A stretch of 64,000 nt of DNA from Bradysia coprophila. Lineage: Eukaryota; Arthropoda; Insecta; Diptera; Sciaridae. Positions 57,066-64,000 of the stretch are shown here, piece after piece. A program made the position numbers and the translations under genes. Below the pieces are notes generated by a model, which was not told where the DNA came from, made no database searches, and was given only the letters and a program-made list of their open reading frames with translations. Numbering within the stretch: the first letter of the stretch is position 1; each line of letters begins with the position of its first letter. The stretch spans positions 558,001 to 622,000 of the forward strand of contig NW_023503496.1 in NCBI RefSeq assembly GCF_014529535.1, given 5' to 3'.

Positions 57066-57138
57066 TGTTTTCGCCAGGGATCGAACCTGGGACCTTCTGC
57101 GTGTTAAGCAGATGTGATAACCACTACACAACGAAAAC
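57066..57138 (-). tRNA. tRNA-Val (anticodon AAC), copy 1
   Basis: Acceptor GTTTTCG/CGAAAAC, anticodon loop TTAACAC giving AAC (read as inosine-AC after editing), T loop TTCGATC. Identical over its length to the copy at 57658-57730. T run in the 3' flank. Confidence 0.95.
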
Positions 57139-57657
57139 CCATGACGGTAGCAGAACTACTCAGTTTTCCGTTCTATTCGTTCTAACGCTTTTCTATTAAT
57201 ATTTGTTTTATCAATAACACGAAGCACATTAGTCGATCAATAAAATTTGTTGTCACAGGTGTGTTATGTAGATCGTACGATATTTTGGTTGTCTTTGCTA
57301 CACATATATCAGCCTCGGGGCCTCAACCTCATTTCATAATATTTTGTTCAATGGTTTTAAATTGATTGAGTCGGTTTAATATGGGACTGTAGTAGGTTCG
57401 CGTATGTAATGCGTTGTGGTGACCTCTACTCTGATTTTTTTAAATTTTTTTTTTTAATTTTTAAAACAAATCTTGAAAAGGTGCTTTCTTTCCAAGATTT
57501 TTTTCATTTTTAGAAATTGAAAAAATATTTTTTGACGAATACTTCACTCACATCAAAAGTCGATCCTGCAGCCATGAATCTTCGAAATGTGTTAAAAATC
57601 AAAAATTTCGTTTTTCTTCTACTTCAGAACCCAATTGTTGTCCATCAAAAAAAAGAT

Positions 57658-57730
57658 TGTTTTCGCCAGGGATCGAACCTGGGACCTTCTGCGTGTTAAG
57701 CAGATGTGATAACCACTACACAACGAAAAC
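57658..57730 (-). tRNA. tRNA-Val (anticodon AAC), copy 2
   Basis: Same 73-nt sequence as copy 1, same orientation, about 590 bp away. Followed on the minus strand by a T-rich terminator. Confidence 0.95.
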
Positions 57731-58189
57731 ATGTTTATCGAGCGGCTCGCTTCAACAGATAAATCAACGATTAATAATGTTGAGCGAACAGTTTACAAAG
57801 GCTTTAGTGTAGCATGCTACACCTGTAGGTGTTTCTCATGCTAATCTCTGTTTGCTTGTTTATGTATATTGATTTACACACAGCATCTATAGACGTAGAT
57901 ATCTCAATTAAATTTTTTACATTAAATTGATTACGCACTTGCAGTCGAGCGGGTAATCTATTTTGAGCTGAAAAGTATTCTGGTTGAATTGTTGATTTTC
58001 TACAGTGTGTACACTGTCCTCACAATCATAGCTTGTAGAGTTTGTAGATCAGATAAGTACAAATTGATGTGCTGGTAAATATTCCATTTATTGATTTGTG
58101 ACAAGCAGACGCGAATTTCAAAGAAAAGTTCAATGCTTTAACGCAAAAGACAAAAAAAAAATGTTTTTCATTAAAAAAAAAAAGTTCAA
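57731..58189. other. spacer in tRNA cluster
   Basis: AT-rich, no gene seen. Its right end holds the T-run terminator of the minus-strand tRNA-Thr. Confidence 0.5.
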
Positions 58190-58262
58190 AGGCCCCGGCG
58201 AGAATCGAACTCACGATCTCCTGTTTACTAGACAGGCGCTTTGCCAACTAAGCCACGGCGCC
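58190..58262 (-). tRNA. tRNA-Thr (anticodon AGT), second copy
   Basis: Differs from the copy at 50176-50248 by one base in the D loop and carries the same G-G mismatch at acceptor pair 4:69. Anticodon loop CTAGTAA. A long T run follows the 3' end. Confidence 0.93.
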
Positions 58263-59096
58263 ACATTCGCCTGGCTTAGACGTCAAAATTAGTTTCAGAA
58301 TGTGTAATTAGGTGGAAGAAAAGGTGTTTGTTTTTAAATAACGTACCTACAATGTTGGAGAGTTGGAACAGACACAACAAGTACTTATCGTTAAGAATGG
58401 AAAATAAAAAGTTGTCGAAATCGGGTTTACATTTGATTACAAGTTGGCGGTTGATTAGGGAAAGGTATGATGTGTTTTGCATTATTAAACGTTTGACTAT
58501 ATGCAGCATTGCAGCATGTAACATTGCACAAGGTGAGAAAGCGATGCACGGCTTATCATCGAGAATTTTTTAATTTTGAAGATTGGGAAAAACTCCGAAA
58601 ATGTCGGAAAAAATTCCGAAAAATTCTCATTTTTTTCTGAACTTTTTCAGAATTATTCGGAGTTTCTCCGAATGTTCAGAATTAAATGCTTTGCGTGATG
58701 GTATCAAGGTCTATAAATACCGAGGGTGGCTATTTTCATCTATTGGTGTCATTGGTGTTTATCCTGTCCCAGTATTTGCTCGCGTAGTTTCACCATCGAT
58801 AGATACTTCCTGGTGAAAAGTTGTACATTTTTTCGTCGAAAATTTAAGGAGACTTTTTGACATCTGACATAAGAGTGTTAATGCTGTGAGCAGTGCTATG
58901 CTTTTCCGAATGAGACCTTTTATCTTAAAATTATGGGCAAATGACAAAAAAAAAACAGAGATTCAGATATGTGTCAGTCCAGGAAGGGAGGGGTCGTGAA
59001 CATGATTGCACAGACTGAGTAGGTTTATTTTCCCATCGAATCTCCTGATTTATTTACATAATAGCATCTGATACAACCGCAAAATTCACCCGAAAA
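58263..59096. other. intergenic, no gene seen
   Basis: 3' flank of monooxygenase 2. A short AAAATTCCGAAAAA / TTTTCAGAATTATTCGG inverted patch lies near 58590-58670. Confidence 0.45.
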
Positions 59097-62000
59097 TCAC
59101 AGAAAATCAAATTTCGACCAACTAATGTTTCTCATCTGCCACCAGTAACTCGATGTGGTGCTCGACCACAGAATGGTAATATCGCCCCTCGGATTGGCAT
59201 ACCACGAACCACAGCTTTCTCTGCCCCAAATCGTCTCTTTCATATTCCTGTCCAGCCGGTCCATGAACTCATCTTCCGCCGACACTTTCACATTTATCAC
59301 TTTTGCGTTTCGTTTAACCATTTCAGCGATGGCGCTCGCTATGAAATTCACCTGACATTCTATCATGAAGATGACGGAACTGTGACCGAGAACCTGTCCG
59401 GAAATAAAACGGAAATCAATTTTACGTTCGAACGGGACACAATTGCCCAGACGCACCGTATTGGGTCCGAATAGGTAGAAGTAATTGGGCGTATCGCTGA
59501 ACGCAACGCCATAGTAACTTCTAGGTCTATCGTCAGTCCATGACCGAAGTACGTTTTTGCCACCCTTTCCGATGACTTCCATTGGACTGAAGTAATCATT
59601 CGTGCGGAATCCAGTGGCGAGTATCAGTACCTAGCCGTTGTAAAGTGAAATGGAAGTGAAAAGGATGGAAAAATTTGTGCACTCCCATCAGAAGTCTCGC
59701 TTGATGCACTTACATCCACCTCTTCCTTTGATCCATCTTTGGTGTAGATAGTTCGTTCGGAAATTTTGTCAATGTGATTCGAATGCAGATGAACATTCGG
59801 ACGGGCCATGGCATCGTAGTACTCTTCCGACAGAATGACCCTCTTACAGCCGAAACTGTATTTGGGAGTCATATCGTCCAGTAAGTGTTGGTGTTCCTTG
59901 AGTTCACGTCGACGATATGTTTTCGTTAATTTGTGGCCTGTAAAGCGTTGCAAAATGTATAAGAACGACGGAACTTTGATCGGGTAAGTGCCACGTCATA
60001 AATGAATCAAGAGCATGGCTCAACGCCCTGCTGAAACGATTTCCCCGGTCATGATGATGCGTATCCCGGTATACTTACCGAGCGTGTGAAGAACGGAATC
60101 GGGTGTGAAAAGACCATACAGGAGCTCATGCAGCACATAAAATGTAAATCGATACAACCACATGACCAACGGGAGCCAGTTGAAAATTGCTTTCACAAAA
60201 TTCGGAAATTTGAACTGTGGCCTGGGTAAAATGTACGGAGGTTTCCGTTGGTAACAATGCAAAGTCTCCACACTGTCCGCAATTCTGGGAATAATTTGAA
60301 CCGCAGACGCACCGCTGCCAATCACAGCGACTTTCTTATTCTTCAAATCGATTTCCTTATTCCACTCGGCCGTGTGCATTTTGGGTCCAGTAAATGCATC
60401 AAACTCACTTGGAACCAGTGGGATGCGAAGAGCGCCTGGTGCATTTATACTGTAAGTTCGTTGTTGGGAGTCAGGGTTTCTTTTCGTTCGTCCGTTATTT
60501 TTCACTTACATGATATCAAACGATCGTGTTTCCTCGGATCCAGCGTTCGGCACAGAACCATCCACATATCGGACCATCCATTTCATCAGTTCGTCGTTCC
60601 AGCAAATCGTTTTCACTTCGTGCTGAAATTTGATGTGCTCGCTGATGCTGTATTTTCCAGTGAGACGCTTCAGATAGTCCAGAATTTCCCGTTGTGATGG
60701 GTAGTTTTTGGACCAGTCTTTAAGGATGACAAGAACAGAGAAAATGGCGCGAAATTGCTTTTTGAACACTGACGTAATAGAAGTGGAAAATTTTATCTGC
60801 CGCAGGTAACTTTGTCTCCAGAAAGCCCACAATAGCTACCACAGCTGCAGCTCTCCATTCATAAACATTCAGCTGTATCAGATATCATAGAGTACTTGGA
60901 GACAAAGTTGCAACAGGTAAGATTTTCAACTTTTTTTTGTCAGTTTACCGCAACTAGGTGCTGAAACTACTGAAGGTATCACTTACTTGGATTCAATTCA
61001 AATGAAAAACTGTAGAAATGACTAGCAACATCGCACGCACATCCTGAAGAGAAAGAATGACTTTAATGAGAGTGAGAGTGAGTTCGGAGTGAAATCTTGT
61101 GTTTACGAAAGGGTAACGATCAGTCCATATATGGGAAATTCCAGCGTAAGTCATGTTACCAAATCAAATTTTGTCTCTTTTTGATGTACGAATACGCATC
61201 AAAGAAGATGCGAAAAAACATACCGTAAGTCATGTTACCAAATGTGACTATGCATATTGTAGAGCGCCATCGCTACAATACAATGGGGATGTTGTGAGAG
61301 TGAAAGAGACAAATTTCTGTCACAAAATACGTGGATTTACATGATTTATATACTAATTCACTTTTTATTTAGAGTGTCAACGCTCTCTGAAAACCTGGCT
61401 GGTATAACACCTCCACTTATACCATTTCATTCTAGTAAAGCCGGTAAAGCCGAAAGCACATGAGCAATTTTGCGTACCTGAGATCGACTTGATTTCCACA
61501 TAAAAATGTTCGTAGTGAGTCGTAAGAGAGCTTCGTGAAGGATTTCTAGTGGTGCTCTCTTACTGCGAAAATTTTAAAGTGGAAACCAGACTTAAAGCCG
61601 AATTCACACGAGCCATTTTGAGTTACTGACATGCTGCGTTTTCCATTGTTTAGCCAGTGGCGAATATCGGATTACAACGGTAAATGCAGCATAATTGTCG
61701 ATCCCCATCAACGCCAAGTTGGTCGTGAGTTTTCGGTCTTAACGTACGCTACAAAATCACATTTTGTAGCGCCAACGGTTTCTATACAATTGAATGTGGT
61801 GAATTCGTTTCACAGCTGACTGCTAAAATTCAAATCGTATGAGCTAATACAATGAAGTGAGCTTGCGCTGTACCCGCTGTACTAGAATTCACCGGAGACT
61901 TAGGTTCCGTGTGTTTCTGCAAGCTCGCATTATTTTCAGTGGTTAACAAACTTTTGTCGGTTTCAAGATAACTGAAAGAACGGGTAGTCAATTTCAATTT

Positions 62001-63570
62001 CAAGTTTCAATTCTTCGGAAACCAGAAAAATGAATTTATTAACCCTACACTGTTTAAGAAGGAGAAGAAGCAAGAAGTGTTTCTAGTGTTACTAGTGCTC
62101 CTGAAATAAAATTTCGTTTTTCTAAAAAAAATAGTTGTCGTGTTACACCCTCTCACCCACGATTTTATACAAGGTTTTACATCGCAAAAAGAAACATGGC
62201 GTCTATCGGTAACTCGAACTGCATTTCAGGACGATACATCAACTGAACTGAAATTGCGCTATAATTTTGCACAGTTTAGCGGATCTTTGTGTTAACGGCC
62301 CTAATATGATCAGCATAACCTCCTCACATAAAAAACTTGCTCTCACCATCTGAACTGGATAAACTTGAATACGGAACTACATCGTACAAGAAATTATTAG
62401 TTTAACTCGACTAAAGCATCTTTAATTTACTAAAAAAAAATACGTCAACCGCTACTATCGCTTAGTCATCATGTAGTTGGTTGATTACGATCACAATTCA
62501 CACGTTTAGCAATTATATTTTCTTCTTTTCCATTTGTGCCATTAAGGATTGTTCACATTATTGATAATTGGTTAATTTGCTGTCAAATCAGCGTTAAGTC
62601 GTTTAACTTACACTTTTCTCGCGTAAATGTTCAGTGTCACTATAGTGATTGCATATGAATGTGTCTATTAATACGAGGTTATTGTCAATGGTTCAAATAA
62701 ACTGCAACTCGCGTAACAAAGTTGCGTTGTTTTTCCATATTTTTTCATCCCAATCAACGCACTTCAAGCATGAGTAGTACTCCAAATAGAGTACTGACGC
62801 TGGACAGTGTATCATACACTGTAAAAATATTTTCATGTAAAATAGAGTACTTTCTGGAGCTGACCGCTATAACAAGTGACCGTTATCGCTATCGAACGAG
62901 TTGATTTGACGAGGCCAGAGTATAAACTTTGAAGGTAATGCAAATCACAAAAAATCGGTACCCAAGTTTCGGGAGAATTTAAGAGCATCGTCATATTTCG
63001 TTAAGTGTAACAGTAGAGCTAACGATTTCTGTAGAATTGACGAAATATCACCACATTATATGATTGCATAAAGATGAGCAAAAATTCTATTGAAACTCCT
63101 TCAATGAATTGAATCTAAATAAATAGTGCACTCAAATTCCCTCGAAACTTGGGTCTTGTGTGTTTTTACGGATTTGCAATACCTTCGGTGGTTACTTCGG
63201 ACGAAGCATATTCATCATTAAAAAGTAAAGAAAAATCGAAAAAAAACGTCACCGTCATCGGCATGAATAAGATGTTGATGACCGAATAACGAGTCAAAGT
63301 TTGTTTATATTCGTTTTGATTTTACGTTTACCTGGATATACGTTACTGAACCATGTTCCCCCTACATCTCGATTCTTTTCAAATATTGTGAATGAAAGCG
63401 ATGAACCAAATTTTTTCTGTAATTGTATGGCTGCACAGATACCGGACACGCTGTGTGTTTTTTTTAGTGATTTTTTCTTTGTTATCAGCAAAATATTCAA
63501 TCAAAATTTAACAAACAAAATCCACTTCAACTAACCCAGCACCGATGATTCCGATCTCGTAACGAGCCAT
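59097..63570 (-). CDS. Baeyer-Villiger-type flavin monooxygenase 2
   Basis: Eight exons: 63570-63536, 63450-63332, 61043-60987, 60717-60510, 60449-60079, 59937-59714, 59630-59457 and 59393-59097, totalling 494 aa. FAD-binding GAGVSG is at 10-15 with the ribose-binding Glu at 36, GGTW at 42-45, YPGCACD at 50-56, the fingerprint [11 protein letters not shown] at 159-169, and GSGASA at 184-189. LATGF and a [12 protein letters not shown] stretch after exon 7 are also typical of class B monooxygenases. The start [12 protein letters not shown] is shared with paralog 1. The last intron (63 bp, 59456-59394) is a multiple of three and has no stop, so retention would add 21 residues; the 59-bp intron in the paralog supports true splicing. 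Intron 2 (2.3 kb) contains MITEs. Intact; substrate unknown. Confidence 0.9.
62755..62905. mobile_element. MITE, CAACGCACTTC family, in monooxygenase 2 intron
   Basis: Left end CAACGCACTTCAAGCATGAG and inner AGTACTCCAAATAGAGTACT; the right end has drifted. Related to 55619-55775. Confidence 0.6.
62927..63190. mobile_element. fold-back MITE, CCAAGTTTCGG family, in monooxygenase 2 intron
   Basis: Left arm TTTGAAGGTAATGCAAATC plus CCCAAGTTTCGGGAGAAT; right arm CTCGAAACTTGGGTC plus TTGCAATACCTTCGG. The most complete copy of this family in the window, about 264 bp. Confidence 0.7.
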
Positions 63571-64000
63571 CTGTGTTATGTGTTCACGCACTCGATGCTA
63601 TACTAACACTATAAAAACGTTTAACGAAAGGCAATCAACGTTTCGTGATTAAATCCGCTCAATTCTCAGCACAATAAAAATGAGAAGCTCAACTCGTTTT
63701 TGCATTGGGACCGTTCATAAATTACCACGGCACCGTGAGAGGGGAGTGATTGGCGTTTTCATTTTACATACTAAAATTTTCAGAAAATTTTGATCTTCAC
63801 GTGGAACAAAGGGTGAGTTTCCAAAAAAAAAAACAATTTTTCTGTTTCGAAATATGTGAACGTCCTCCCTTTTGTTTATACATAATCCTGACACTGACCT
63901 TCAAACTGACTGTATGAATCGAGCTGTAATCTTTTGCATGCACTTTTGTTGCAAATTGCAATGGTCGTTCCGTATTTCGTCTTTTTAAAATATGGTTCAG
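63571..64000. other. upstream flank of monooxygenase 2
   Basis: Presumed promoter and leader region of the minus-strand monooxygenase. No motif I can defend and no other gene seen. Confidence 0.45.

Noticed and set aside
56975-57199. Open frame containing PGIEPGTFCVLSRCDNH
   Set aside because: Antisense translation of tRNA-Val(AAC) at 57066-57138.
57517-57699. Open frame ending FRQGSNLGPSAC
   Set aside because: Antisense translation of the second tRNA-Val(AAC).
58098-58292. Open frame containing a [19 protein letters not shown]-like peptide
   Set aside because: It is the antisense translation of the tRNA-Thr gene at 58190-58262, a common artefact.

Overview
The window is AT-rich eukaryotic nuclear DNA with short phase-matched introns. 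The integrin-linked kinase gene resembles the Drosophila protein closely from what I know of it, so this is very probably an insect of the order Diptera. The compact gene islands in a sea of small fold-back transposons, and the nematoceran feel, suggest a fungus-gnat-like lower dipteran, but family is a guess.

Layout. (1) 1-12.1 kb: two tandem tetraspanin genes on the + strand, A (exons to 5967) and B (7941-12087), with identical intron phases. Exon 1 of A has been hit by a 1.5-kb ORF1-only non-LTR element flanked by an unusually long 65-bp target-site duplication. B looks intact (289 aa). (2) 12.5-17.5 kb: two copies of a dispersed repeat ending in an 18-bp minisatellite, bracketing an intronless gene (15105-15704) built of CUE-like repeats. 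(3) 17.5-31.7 kb: no convincing genes. This part holds nested fold-back elements, GC-rich hAT-like elements, one 1.09-kb tailed retroelement and a 1.15-kb near-perfect palindrome. (4) 31.7-44.5 kb: a possible + strand exon, then a minus-strand 8-exon gene (32680-40540; 544 aa) with one degenerate WW and three CUE-like segments, divergently placed from integrin-linked kinase (41994-44510; 449 aa). (5) 47.2-63.6 kb: two paralogous minus-strand Baeyer-Villiger-type flavin monooxygenases (494 aa each, identical exon lengths), separated by a small secreted Kazal-like peptide gene and a tRNA cluster (Val-TAC, two Val-AAC, Thr-AGT). A further tRNA-Thr-AGT lies inside an intron of the left monooxygenase.

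The genes do not form a pathway: integrin-linked kinase is an adhesion scaffold, tetraspanins organise membrane proteins, the monooxygenases are probable oxidative enzymes, and the rest are unassigned. The strongest theme is mobile DNA. At least eleven miniature elements have 8-bp flanking duplications (hAT-type), several nested two or three deep, and their presence or absence in the tetraspanin paralogs gives a relative chronology. I found no CRISPR array, no rRNA and no recognisable retrovirus-like element. Exon models were derived by reading splice sites by eye; they are phase-consistent and sum to whole codons, but no transcript evidence was available.
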